Part shown: piece after piece, positions 33,894 through 42,964 of the stretch
How the letters are laid out: each line of letters opens with the position of its first letter
How positions within the stretch are numbered: the first letter of the stretch is position 1
Source of the DNA: Xanthomonas euroxanthea
GTDB lineage: Bacteria > Pseudomonadota > Gammaproteobacteria > Xanthomonadales > Xanthomonadaceae
DNA length: 64,000 nt
NCBI RefSeq assembly: GCF_900476395.1
Contig: NZ_UIHB01000004.1
Span: 310,001 to 374,000 of the forward strand
Direction: 5' to 3'
Translations under genes and position numbers: made by a program
Notes under the pieces: generated by a model
Database searches by the model: none
Seen by the model: the letters and a program-made list of their open reading frames with translations, nothing else
What the model was told of the DNA's origin: nothing

Positions 33894-35921
33894 ATGCTGG
33901 AACACTACGGGTTACTACTTGCGCTGGGGTGTGCAGTCCTGGCAATCGTCTATGGCGGTGTGTCGGCACGCTGGGTGATCGCGCAGCCGAGCGGCAATGC
34001 ACGCATGCAGGAGATCGCCGCCGCAATCCAGGAAGGCGCACGCGCGTATCTCAATCGGCAATACCTCACCATTTCGATTGCCGGCGGCGTGCTGTTCGTC
34101 CTGGTCGGGCTGTTCCTGAGTTGGTACACCGCCGTCGGGTTTGCGATCGGCGCGGTGCTGTCGGGGCTGGCCGGCTATATCGGCATGAACGTGTCGGTCC
34201 GTGCCAACGTCCGTACGGCCGAGGCCGCGCGGCATGGCATCGGCCCTGCGATGGATGTGGCGTTCCGTGGCGGTGCCATCACCGGCATGCTGGTGGTCGG
34301 CCTGGGACTGCTCGGCGTCGCCGGTTACTACGCGCTGTTGCAAGCGGTGGGACTGCCGCTGGAGCGCAACCTGCATGCACTGGTGGGGCTGGCATTCGGC
34401 TCGTCGCTGATTTCGATCTTCGCGCGCCTGGGTGGCGGTATTTTCACCAAGGGTGCGGACGTGGGCGCGGACCTGGTCGGCAAGGTGGAAGCCGGTATCC
34501 CCGAGGACGATCCACGCAATCCGGCGGTGATCGCTGACAACGTGGGCGACAATGTCGGCGACTGCGCCGGCATGGCGGCGGATCTGTTCGAAACCTATGC
34601 AGTCACCGTGATCGCCACGATGCTGCTGGGCAGCCTGACGCTGGCCGAAACCGGGCCGCAGGCGGTGCTGTACCCGCTGGTGCTGGGTGGTGTCTCCATC
34701 ATCGCTTCGATCGTGGGCGCCTCGTTCGTCAAGGTCAAAGCAGGCGGCTCGATCATGGGTGCGCTCTACAAGGGCGTGATCGTCTCCGGCGTGCTGGCCG
34801 CACTGGCCTACTGGCCGATCACCCAGTCGCTGATGCGCGACAACACGCATGGCGCCACCGCGTTGTATGCCTGCGCCTTGATCGGCCTGGTGCTCACCGG
34901 CCTGATCGTCTGGATCACCGAGTACTACACCGGCACCCAGTACAAGCCGGTGCAGCACGTTGCCGCCGCAAGCACCACCGGCCACGGCACCAACATCATT
35001 GCCGGGCTTGGCGTCTCGATGAAATCCACTGCGCTGCCGGTCATTGCGGTGTGCGCGGCAATCTGGGGCGCGTTTCATTTTGGCGGCTTGTACGGCATCG
35101 CGACCGCAGCGACTGCAATGCTGTCGATGGCCGGCATGATCGTGGCGCTGGATGCATACGGGCCGATTACCGACAACGCCGGCGGCATCGCCGAAATGGC
35201 CGAGTTGCCGCCGGAAGTACGCAACATCACCGATCCGCTGGATGCGGTGGGAAACACCACCAAGGCGGTCACCAAGGGCTATGCGATCGGCTCGGCCGCG
35301 CTGGCCGCGCTGGTGCTGTTTGCCGACTACACGCACAACCTGCAGGCGGCCAATCCCGGCCAGGTATTCGCCTTCGACCTGTCCGACCACACCGTGATCA
35401 TCGGTTTGTTGATCGGCGGCTTGATCCCGTATCTGTTCGGTGCGATGGCGATGGAAGCGGTGGGACGCGCGGCAGGCGCGGTGGTGGAAGAAGTGCGTCG
35501 CCAGTTCCGCGAGATCCCCGGGATCATGGCCGGCACCGCCAGGCCGCAATACGACCGCGCGGTCGACATGCTGACCCGCTCGGCGATCCGCGAAATGATC
35601 CTGCCCTCGCTACTGCCGGTGGTGGTGCCGGTGGTGGTCGGGCTGCTGCTGGGGCCGCGGGCACTGGGCGGATTGTTGATCGGCACGATCGTGACCGGCC
35701 TGTTCCTGGCGATTTCGATGACCACCGGTGGCGGGGCCTGGGACAACGCCAAGAAGTACATCGAAGACGGCCACTTCGGCGGCAAGGGCAGCGAAGCGCA
35801 CAAGGCCGCCATCACCGGCGATACGGTAGGCGACCCGTACAAGGACACCGCCGGGCCGGCGATCAATCCGCTAATCAAGATCATCAATATCGTGGCCTTG
35901 CTGCTGGTACCGCTGCTTTGA
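33894..35921 (+). CDS. hppA: Membrane-bound H+-translocating pyrophosphatase
   Basis: A 675-residue membrane pyrophosphatase with about 16 helices that couples PPi hydrolysis to proton pumping. The substrate loop [20 protein letters not shown] and [20 protein letters not shown] are intact, as are the C-terminal [18 protein letters not shown] motifs. The K+ determinant reads GNTTKA; the Lys at this point marks K+-independent enzymes (K+-dependent forms have Ala). ATG 33894 is preceded by GGGAGGGGTC. With pfp and ppa nearby it would let PPi energise the membrane. Confidence 0.94.
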   Translation: MLEHYGLLLALGCAVLAIVYGGVSARWVIAQPSGNARMQEIAAAIQEGARAYLNRQYLTISIAGGVLFVLVGLFLSWYTAVGFAIGAVLSGLAGYIGMNVSVRANVRTAEAARHGIGPAMDVAFRGGAITGMLVVGLGLLGVAGYYALLQAVGLPLERNLHALVGLAFGSSLISIFARLGGGIFTKGADVGADLVGKVEAGIPEDDPRNPAVIADNVGDNVGDCAGMAADLFETYAVTVIATMLLGSLTLAETGPQAVLYPLVLGGVSIIASIVGASFVKVKAGGSIMGALYKGVIVSGVLAALAYWPITQSLMRDNTHGATALYACALIGLVLTGLIVWITEYYTGTQYKPVQHVAAASTTGHGTNIIAGLGVSMKSTALPVIAVCAAIWGAFHFGGLYGIATAATAMLSMAGMIVALDAYGPITDNAGGIAEMAELPPEVRNITDPLDAVGNTTKAVTKGYAIGSAALAALVLFADYTHNLQAANPGQVFAFDLSDHTVIIGLLIGGLIPYLFGAMAMEAVGRAAGAVVEEVRRQFREIPGIMAGTARPQYDRAVDMLTRSAIREMILPSLLPVVVPVVVGLLLGPRALGGLLIGTIVTGLFLAISMTTGGGAWDNAKKYIEDGHFGGKGSEAHKAAITGDTVGDPYKDTAGPAINPLIKIINIVALLLVPLL

Positions 35922-36161
35922 GGGCGACGTGCCGCAAGCCGCGGGCTGACCGAAGGTGACGAGGCGGGGCCCGGAACGCGCCGACGCACGCCCCGGGTCC
36001 CATACGCCGCGCCAGGCCCGACGACTGGCTGCGGCGCTTACCTGACCACCGCGGACAAGCCTCATCGGCCTGCGGCCTGCGATGCTGGCGTGCTGCATAG
36101 CTCGATCGCCCAAGCCGCGCCTGCCCGCTGCTGCCCGGACGCAGTCACTGCACCAGGCAGC

Positions 36162-36187
36162 CCGCACCGCAACAGCCTGCGGTGCGG
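36162..36187 (-). terminator. Perfect 10-bp hairpin after exported Cys-rich gene
   Basis: CCGCACCGCA (36162-36171) pairs with TGCGGTGCGG (36178-36187), loop 6 nt, 7 nt beyond the stop of the gene at 36195. No T-run is present. The stretch 35922-36161 after hppA holds no gene. Confidence 0.5.
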
Positions 36188-36194
36188 CCGGTCC

Positions 36195-36683
36195 TCAAAG
36201 GCAACCGATCAGGCCGTCATAGATCGGCGGCGCGCCACCGGGCAGTGGCTCGAACAGCGGATTATTCACCGACAGGGTGCGATACATCTCGTCCAGGCGC
36301 GTCCCGGCCTTCAGTGGCGCCGTGCAGCGCCAGACCCGGCTGTCCGAGCGCAGATACCCGCTTTGGGGGTCGACGCTGACCTCGCTGGCGCCGAAGGTCC
36401 AGATGCAGCTGCGCACCACCCCGCTCACCCGATGCACCGAGCAACGGAAGCGCAGCGGCTGGTAGTCGCTGAATTCGCCGCCGCAAAAGGTATCGCCGCA
36501 GATCTGGTCGAAGTCGTGCTCCAGGCGCTGTTCCAGATCGACAAAGGCCTCCCAGCCCTCGCCGTTGGCGGGCCAGTCCACCGCGTCGACGAAGACCGGC
36601 GGTGACGCAGGCGTCGCCGCACCAGCGAGCTGGGCGGCACCGCAGAGCAGCAGCACAACAAGCAAACGCACAGGCTTGAACAT
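36195..36683 (-). CDS. Hypothetical exported Cys-rich protein
   Basis: A 162-residue protein with a signal peptide ([13 protein letters not shown]). The mature part holds six Cys residues in [25 protein letters not shown] and LIGC, so three disulfides are possible in the periplasm. No family is recognised. GGGAA precedes ATG 36683. It is divergent from ppa by 198 bp and convergent with hppA. Confidence 0.75.
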   Translation of the reverse strand: MFKPVRLLVVLLLCGAAQLAGAATPASPPVFVDAVDWPANGEGWEAFVDLEQRLEHDFDQICGDTFCGGEFSDYQPLRFRCSVHRVSGVVRSCIWTFGASEVSVDPQSGYLRSDSRVWRCTAPLKAGTRLDEMYRTLSVNNPLFEPLPGGAPPIYDGLIGCL

Positions 36684-36881
36684 GGCAGTTCCCGAGCAGT
36701 GGAGGAGCCTGCAGCGTGCGCCGCGCCGCGCGCCGTGTGGATCGGAGAGCTCCCCGGGATGAATGCGGGCTATGCCGCGTGTGGCGGTCAGAACATTGCC
36801 CATTCAGTGTCGCTGCACCGCAACAGCCGAACGCGTAGAATCGCGCTCCACACACTAGATGACGTCTCGGGAGTTACGCGC

Positions 36882-37418
36882 ATGGGTCTTGAACTGGTCA
36901 CCTCCGGCAAGAATCTGCCGGAAGAAATCAACGTCGTCATCGAAATTCCAAAGGATTCGGAGCCGGTCAAGTACGAAGTGGACAAGGCCAGCGGCGCGAT
37001 CTTCGTCGACCGCATCCTGTCCACTCCGATGCGTTACCCCTGCAACTACGGCTATGTGCCCAACACCCTATGTGGCGACGGCGACCCGGCCGACGTGCTG
37101 GTGGTGCTGCCGCTGCCGTTGGTGCCCGGCTCGGTGGTGCGTTGCCGTCCGGTCGGCGTGCTGCGCATGAGCGATGAGGCCGGTAGCGACGAGAAGATCC
37201 TGGCGGTGCCGATCGAGAAGATCTTCTCCGGCTACGCGCATATCGAGGATATCGACCAGGTGTCCAGCCACTGGATGGAGCGCATCGGTCATTTCTTCGA
37301 GCATTACAAGGACTTGGAGAAGGGCAAGTGGGTCAAGCTGGATGGTTGGGGCGGCGCGGCCGAGGCCAAGCGCATCCTGGTGGAGTCGGTGGAACGCTAT
37401 AATTCCGACGCACCCTGA
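36882..37418 (+). CDS. ppa: Soluble inorganic pyrophosphatase
   Basis: A 178-residue family I pyrophosphatase that hydrolyses PPi in the cytoplasm. The signature is [10 protein letters not shown] (about 66-75), and active-site residues are visible in [26 protein letters not shown] and [17 protein letters not shown] 36882 has GGGAG about 9 nt upstream; the longer frame is unlikely. Together with pfp and hppA it forms a local group of PPi-consuming enzymes, and it competes with them for the same substrate. Two hairpins follow. Confidence 0.95.
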   Translation: MGLELVTSGKNLPEEINVVIEIPKDSEPVKYEVDKASGAIFVDRILSTPMRYPCNYGYVPNTLCGDGDPADVLVVLPLPLVPGSVVRCRPVGVLRMSDEAGSDEKILAVPIEKIFSGYAHIEDIDQVSSHWMERIGHFFEHYKDLEKGKWVKLDGWGGAAEAKRILVESVERYNSDAP

Positions 37419-37436
37419 TTCAACGACCGTGATGCA

Positions 37437-37483
37437 GCCCCGCAACCGCGGGGCGATCGGGATCACGCTTTTGGCGTGATCCC
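37437..37483 (+). terminator. Two hairpins after ppa
   Basis: GCCCCGC/GCGGGGC (37437-37454, 4-nt loop) is followed by GGGATCACGC/GCGTGATCCC (37459-37483, TTTTG loop). Both stems are perfect but neither has a T-run after it. Confidence 0.55.
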
Positions 37484-37564
37484 GGTGACCGCCAGCGGCA
37501 GATTGGGTACATTGCCGACAGCGTTTGGCCGGTGTCTGCCACCGGTGACTCTTGGGGAAGTGTC

Positions 37565-38680
37565 TTGCGTATTCTGTTTGTTGGGGACGAAGCCAGTCTT
37601 CCGTCCGAACTGAGCGACTACGTCGCTGATCTGGGTGATCAATGGCAGGTGCAGCAGGTGGCCGATGGTAATTCGGCCATCGAAGCGGCTGCGTTGTCGC
37701 CGTTCGATGCGGTCATCGTCGCCCCCGTCTTGCCCGATCTTACTTCCGCCACGCTGCTGGGGCAGATCCGTACACTGCGGCCGGACACCATCCGCATCGC
37801 CTTGATCGATGCCCGGGATGGCCAGCGCACGCCGCCGGCGCGCATCATTGGCGTGGCGCACCGCTTCCTGCCGATGCCGCTGGCCCCGGAAGTCCTGCTC
37901 GAAGCCATCACCAGCCTGGAAGAACTGCGCGATCTGCTCAGCAATCCGCGTTTGCGCGCTGCGATCGGCCGGATCGAAAAACTGCCGTCGCCACCGCACC
38001 TGTATCTGAGCCTGATGCATGCCCTGGAAGAGGACGAAGGCACCGATGCGGCCGATATCGCCAAGCTGATCGCCGGCGATCCGGCGATTGCGGCCAAGGT
38101 ACTGCAGCTGTGCAATTCGGCGTTCTTCTCCGGCGGCCGCAGCATCACCGATCTGCGCACGGCAGTGACCCGCCTGGGCGTGGCCACGCTGCGCGACCTG
38201 GTCCTAGCCAGCGAAGTGTTCTCGGTGCAGACCCTGACCCCGGCCGAGCGCAACGCGATGCAGCGCCGCGCCCTGCTCTCTTCGCGCCTGGCGGCCAAGG
38301 TGTTGCCGCCGACCAGCGCAGAACTCGGCTCCACCGCCGCGCTGCTGGCCGACATCGGCCTACTGCTGCCCGGTGTGCGCGACGAGCGCGAACCGGCCCT
38401 GGAAGGTGGCGACGATCGCCTGGGCCACACCGAGGCCGGCGCGTACCTGCTCGGCCTGTGGGGCCTGCCGATGCCGATCATCGAAGCGGTGGCCTTCCAT
38501 CGCCACCCGCAGCGCTCCAGCCTGCGCAGTTTCTGGGTGACCGGCGCGGTGCATGTGGCGACCGCATTGGCCAGCGGCGAAACCGTGGACGAAGAGTACC
38601 TGTCCAAGGTCGGCGTGCTCACCCGCCTGCCGGCCTGGCGCGAACAGGCCGATACCTTGCTGGGGCTTGCCGAGGCCTGA
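37565..38680 (+). CDS. HDOD protein with degenerate receiver domain
   Basis: A 371-residue protein. Residues 1-120 look like a response-regulator receiver (LRILFVGDEASLPSELSDYV) and 130-330 like an HDOD domain (ALEEDEGTDAADIAKLIAGD, KVLQLCNSAFF). The phospho-acceptor Asp position is Ala54 (DAVIVAPVLP), and the Lys of the usual K-P pair is lost (LPMPLAP), so the receiver is probably not phosphorylated. The start TTG 37565 has GGGGAAG just upstream; an in-frame GTG at 37532 is an alternative. HDOD proteins usually act in signalling and cell-cycle control. Confidence 0.82.
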   Translation: MRILFVGDEASLPSELSDYVADLGDQWQVQQVADGNSAIEAAALSPFDAVIVAPVLPDLTSATLLGQIRTLRPDTIRIALIDARDGQRTPPARIIGVAHRFLPMPLAPEVLLEAITSLEELRDLLSNPRLRAAIGRIEKLPSPPHLYLSLMHALEEDEGTDAADIAKLIAGDPAIAAKVLQLCNSAFFSGGRSITDLRTAVTRLGVATLRDLVLASEVFSVQTLTPAERNAMQRRALLSSRLAAKVLPPTSAELGSTAALLADIGLLLPGVRDEREPALEGGDDRLGHTEAGAYLLGLWGLPMPIIEAVAFHRHPQRSSLRSFWVTGAVHVATALASGETVDEEYLSKVGVLTRLPAWREQADTLLGLAEA

Positions 38681-38707
38681 GAGCAGCACCAGGTTGATGC
38701 AACAGGA

Positions 38708-38734
38708 AAGGCGCGACGTGGTCGCGCCTTTTTT
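38708..38734 (+). terminator. Intrinsic terminator of the HDOD gene
   Basis: AAGGCGCGAC and GTCGCGCCTT form a 10-bp stem with a 3-nt loop, and the T-run continues to 38734. This is a strong terminator 27 nt after the stop. From 38735 to 38974 no gene is seen. Confidence 0.9.
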
Positions 38735-38974
38735 CTTTGGCTGTTTGCGAAACGCCCACGCTGACATGGCGCAATGCGACTTGTCTGCGCACGCATCGCG
38801 GCGCTTGCGATCTGCACAGATATCGCAACATGACGCGCGCGGCAACGTGCAGCAAACCATCAAGCACGCTTGTCATCCCAGCGCGCGCAGCAGCTGATCA
38901 GGCAGGCAGGGACACAACGCACATGGCAGCGATAATGTTTGCCAGGCCTTGTTCCTTACTCGATCTCCGGAAAC

Positions 38975-39006
38975 AAAAAAAACGGGCCTTTCGGCCCGTT
39001 TTTTCT
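38975..39006. terminator. Bidirectional terminator after the second TonB receptor
   Basis: AACGGGCC/GGCCCGTT with loop TTTC is flanked by an A-run on one side and a T-run on the other, so it works for the minus-strand receptor that stops at 39024 and for plus-strand transcription. Confidence 0.9.
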
Positions 39007-39023
39007 TTACGACACTTCGATGA

Positions 39024-41912
39024 TCAGAAGCGCTGGTTGTACTGCACAAACAGGAAGCGGTCGTAGTCGAGCATCGGATCGATCGCAGCGGTGCTGCTGT
39101 TGGTGATCGAGTAGGTGATCGGCGGCTGCTTGTTCCAGATGTTGCGGGCACCAACGGTCACGCTGCCATCCCACGGAGCCTGCCAGGTAACCGAGACGTC
39201 CTGGTAGGAGATCGAGCCCTTCTTGTTGGAACCGGTGCCACCGGCCCAGCCCGGATTCGGCGTCTGGTAGTTCGGGTTGTTGCACTCGATACCTGCGGCT
39301 GCATCCCAGCAGTAATCACGGAAACCGCCGTAGTAGCGCAGGTTCCAGTTGGCCGACAATGCACCCAGCGACCAGTCCAGACCCAAGGTGGCACGCACGC
39401 GCGGGAAGTTCCAGTAGCCAGCCGAGTTGGCCCATTCGGCACCTGCTTCGGCCTGCGACTTGTAGGTCGCCAGGTAGTTGGTGTCCAGGTTGACGGCGAA
39501 CTTGCCGTAGGCGGTTTCGGGCATGCGGTAACGCACGCCGAAGTTGTAGCCTTCGGTTTCCAGACGACCCAGGTTGACGTTGCCGCGGCTCAGCGTGGTG
39601 ACCTGGCCGGTGACCGCATCGCGACCGTAGTCGGCGCAGTAGCTGGCCAGGCTGTTGAGGTAGCAGTTGTTCAACACATCATTGGCCGTCAGCGACGTAA
39701 TGATGTTGGAGATCGAAATGCGGTACCAGTCCAGCGAGAAGTCCAGGCCCTGCACCCAATGCGGGCTGTACACCATGCCCACGGTGCGGGTGATGCTGTA
39801 TTCCGGCTCGAGCTCGTCGTTACCCACGCCCGAGTTGAACGGCGCGTTGCCCTGCACATCGCGACGCGTCACCGGGTTGCCCGCGGTATCGGTCTGACGG
39901 AAACCTGCCGGCAGGCCTTCCCCGGCGCAGCGTGCTGCCACGCCTGCATTGCCCAGCGAGCCAAAGGTCGCATCGCACGGATCGGTGAAGGTATCGAACG
40001 TCTGCGAACCGCCGCCGAAGGTGTCCGACAGCGTCGGCGCACGGAAACCGGTGCCGTAGGTACCACGCACCAGCAGGTCGTCGATCGGCTTCCAGGTGAA
40101 GCTGAACTTGCTGTTGGTGGTGTCGCCGAAGCGGCTGTAGTTGCTGTAACGCGCGGCCACGTCGAACGACAGTTCCTTGGCGCCCGGCAGATCCTTCAAC
40201 ACCGGGATCAGCAGCTCCAGGTAGGCTTCGTTGGTCTGGTAGCGACCTTCGGTTGCCTGTGCAGCCAGGTCGGTGGTGTAACCGGCGCTGGACAGCTGAT
40301 CCGGATAGTCGTAACCGCTGATTTCGCGGTGTTCGACGCCTGCGGCGAAGCCCAGTTCACCAGCCGGCAGGTCGAACAGGCCGCCGGTGACGTTGGCGGT
40401 CCACTGCTTGCTCAGGCTCTGCTGCGTGGACTGACCCAGCGCATTGATGTACTGCAGCGCGTTGGGCGTGGAGGCCGACGGGCCGCCCAGGATGTTGAAC
40501 GGGGTGCACTGGCCCAGCGCATTGCTGGTACCCAGCGCGATCGGGGCCGCTGCGGTACCGCACTGCACCTGACCCTGCGCATTGAGGAACGACGGGCCCA
40601 GTGCCTTCTGCAGCGCCAGCAGGTTGATGTTGCCGCGCGAAACCTGCGTCACATCGTACTTGTTGTAGTTGAAGCCCACGTCCCAGTTCCAGCCGTGGCT
40701 GCCAACGTCGAACACGCCTTCCAGCGCCGCATCGAAGTGCAGGGTCTTGACGTTGCTTTCGGTGGTGCGCGGCAGTTCAACCGTGCGACGGAACCAGCTG
40801 TTGATGTCCTGGCCGATCGGGTTGTAGTAGCTGGCACCGCTGATCGCCACCGGGAACTGCGGCTGCGAAGAAGCCTGCAGCGGGTAGCCGGCAATCTGAC
40901 GGTTCGAGTCGCGCTCGGAGTACATCGCCGTCGACTTGAAGGTGATGCTGTCGGTGATGTTGTAGCTGCCGGTGGTGAAGATCGATTTGTTGCGGCTGGA
41001 CTGCTGCAACATCATCTGGTCGACGGAGTTGTAGTAGTCGTCGGTGGTGATGTCGTTGTGGTAGTTGGCGATGTTGCGCGAATCGGCGCCCACGCCACGG
41101 CCGTCGAACGAACCGGTGTGGTTGAGGATGTAGGTGTCGCCATTGGCGGTGAAGCGGCCCCACGGACCGGTCGCGCTCAGGCTGTCTTCGATATGGTTCG
41201 GGCCGGCCGAGTAACGGGTCAGCGCGCGATCCTTGGCCCACACCGGATCTTCGTTGGTGTAGTTGGCACCGAACACCAGCGAGGAGCGGTCGGTGGTGGT
41301 GCCGGCGGTGAAGGAGTACTGCTCCTTGGAACCGTCGCCACGGCCGTTCTGGCCGAAGTAGGCCGACGCTTCGGCACCGTCGTAGTTCTGGCGCAGGATG
41401 ATGTTGACCACACCGGCCACGGCGTCGGAACCGTAGATCGCCGAGGCGCCGTCCTTGAGGACTTCGATGCGCTCGATCAGCGAGCTGGGAATGGTGGACA
41501 TGTCGGTCAGGCCGTTCAGGCTGCTGGTCCAACGCTTGCCGTTCACCAATACCAGGGTGCGGTTTTCATTCAGGTTGTACAGATTGACGTACTGGCCGCC
41601 CTGCTCCGAATCGGACGTCAGCACTGCAGCCTTGCTGTAGGACTGCGTACCGGCAATCGACAGGTTCTGCAGGATGTCACCAACGCTGACCAGGCCCGAC
41701 TTCTGGATGTCCTGCTGGGAGACGGTGAACACCGGCTGTGCGGTTTCGACGTCGACCGAGCGGATGCGCGAGCCGGTGATTTCGATGCGGTCCAGCGTCG
41801 TGGTCGACGGGGCGGACTGCTCTTGTGCATTGGCGGCAAAAGCCGGCGTCAACGCGATCGCAATACCGGCGGGCAACAGGCCCAGCCGCACTGCGGAGGT
41901 GCGAAGGTTCAT
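39024..41912 (-). CDS. TonB-dependent outer-membrane receptor
   Basis: A 962-residue TonB-dependent receptor. The signal peptide ends near AFAANAQEQ, then comes the plug with ITGSRIRSVDVETAQPVF (an S-R-I-R motif shared by a large receptor subgroup), SGLVSVGDILQNLSIAG and LVLVNGKRW, and a 22-strand-type barrel ending VQYNQRF. ATG 41912 follows GGAGAG. The ligand is unknown; nearby regulators suggest inducible uptake. It is followed by a bidirectional terminator, so it is a single-gene unit downstream of the AraC gene. Confidence 0.93.
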   Translation of the reverse strand: MNLRTSAVRLGLLPAGIAIALTPAFAANAQEQSAPSTTTLDRIEITGSRIRSVDVETAQPVFTVSQQDIQKSGLVSVGDILQNLSIAGTQSYSKAAVLTSDSEQGGQYVNLYNLNENRTLVLVNGKRWTSSLNGLTDMSTIPSSLIERIEVLKDGASAIYGSDAVAGVVNIILRQNYDGAEASAYFGQNGRGDGSKEQYSFTAGTTTDRSSLVFGANYTNEDPVWAKDRALTRYSAGPNHIEDSLSATGPWGRFTANGDTYILNHTGSFDGRGVGADSRNIANYHNDITTDDYYNSVDQMMLQQSSRNKSIFTTGSYNITDSITFKSTAMYSERDSNRQIAGYPLQASSQPQFPVAISGASYYNPIGQDINSWFRRTVELPRTTESNVKTLHFDAALEGVFDVGSHGWNWDVGFNYNKYDVTQVSRGNINLLALQKALGPSFLNAQGQVQCGTAAAPIALGTSNALGQCTPFNILGGPSASTPNALQYINALGQSTQQSLSKQWTANVTGGLFDLPAGELGFAAGVEHREISGYDYPDQLSSAGYTTDLAAQATEGRYQTNEAYLELLIPVLKDLPGAKELSFDVAARYSNYSRFGDTTNSKFSFTWKPIDDLLVRGTYGTGFRAPTLSDTFGGGSQTFDTFTDPCDATFGSLGNAGVAARCAGEGLPAGFRQTDTAGNPVTRRDVQGNAPFNSGVGNDELEPEYSITRTVGMVYSPHWVQGLDFSLDWYRISISNIITSLTANDVLNNCYLNSLASYCADYGRDAVTGQVTTLSRGNVNLGRLETEGYNFGVRYRMPETAYGKFAVNLDTNYLATYKSQAEAGAEWANSAGYWNFPRVRATLGLDWSLGALSANWNLRYYGGFRDYCWDAAAGIECNNPNYQTPNPGWAGGTGSNKKGSISYQDVSVTWQAPWDGSVTVGARNIWNKQPPITYSITNSSTAAIDPMLDYDRFLFVQYNQRF

Positions 41913-41960
41913 CAATCTCTCCAGGGTTCGTTAGTGGCGCGTTAAGCGCCCCTGTGCAAA

Positions 41961-42854
41961 TTACGATTGCGTGAACATCGTCGCTTTGCGCGTCACGTTC
42001 CGTGGCTTTGCCGAATCTGGCGGATTTGTCGTTTGGTCCCGGTAATGCGATGCGGAGACTCCGAAACGCGCACGAAACGCACGCGCGAAGCTGCAGCAAT
42101 TGTCGAAGCCGCTTGCGGCCGCAACCTCACCGATCATCATCGAGGTATCGCGCAGCAGATCGGAGGCGCGCTCCAGGCGCAGACGCGCCGACAGGGCCTG
42201 CGGGCTTTCCTCGTACAGGCTCTGGAACGTCTTGGACACATACCAGCTGGAGAAGTTGGTCAGCTGCGCCAGCTCGGCGATGCGCACCACGCGGTCACTG
42301 TTGCCTTCCAGATACAGCCGGGCGCGTTGCATGCGACCGAACACCTGACGGCGACGGCTGCGCGAACGGCCCGGGCAGCGCTGCTCCTGCGCGATGAAGT
42401 CGCGCTGCATCGCGGCCAGGTGCAGCAACAGGGGGCGTGCCGACGCACTGCCGCTCTGTGCGGCCGCGTTGCGCCACAAGCGCAGTGCAATCCGCAGATC
42501 GCCACGTGACAGCTGGCTGCGCCCCGGATACAACGTGGCGTCGGTCAGTTCGGCCAGGGATTGCAGGCTGTCGCCATCGAGGCTGACGCCGACACAGAGC
42601 GCGCTGCGGTCGGCCTGTACGGTGGGATGCGATTCCTTGTCGAAGGCGATCCAGTCGCCGGCGCGCAGACGGAAACGCCCTTCCTTGGACTCCACCCAGG
42701 CGCGGCCGCGCAACTGCACCCACAGTGTGAAGGTGGCGGCGGCAGTGCGGATACTGCCCAGGCGCGAGACGGCCAGACAGGTCGTCGACGTTGGCTCGCT
42801 GGTGCCGTCCAGTGAGAGTGCGAGCCCGCGATCTGCGGTGATGACCTGTTGCAT
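41961..42854 (-). CDS. AraC-family transcriptional regulator
   Basis: A 297-residue regulator. The N-terminal half has a cupin-like effector-binding segment (GRAWVESKEGRFRLRAGDWI) and the C-terminal 100 residues carry the AraC HTH pair: VVRIAELAQLTNFSSWYVSK and the second helix pair with SMMIGEVAAASGFDNCCSFA. It lies directly upstream of the TonB receptor on the same strand (48 bp), so it may control that receptor (inference). The ATG at 42854 gives the usual N-terminus. Confidence 0.85.
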   Translation of the reverse strand: MQQVITADRGLALSLDGTSEPTSTTCLAVSRLGSIRTAAATFTLWVQLRGRAWVESKEGRFRLRAGDWIAFDKESHPTVQADRSALCVGVSLDGDSLQSLAELTDATLYPGRSQLSRGDLRIALRLWRNAAAQSGSASARPLLLHLAAMQRDFIAQEQRCPGRSRSRRRQVFGRMQRARLYLEGNSDRVVRIAELAQLTNFSSWYVSKTFQSLYEESPQALSARLRLERASDLLRDTSMMIGEVAAASGFDNCCSFARAFRARFGVSASHYRDQTTNPPDSAKPRNVTRKATMFTQS

Positions 42855-42964
42855 GGTGGCAGCCCCCTGTACAAAAGAGGGCGTAGTGTTTTGCCGAATC
42901 TGGCGTGAGTCAGGAAGTTCCGACGAAGGTCTGCCGAAATTGCGACGAAGTCTTTCCGAAGAAC

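Noticed and set aside
37437-37483. tRNA or other RNA gene after ppa
   Set aside because: Only hairpins are present; there is no cloverleaf and no T-loop sequence.
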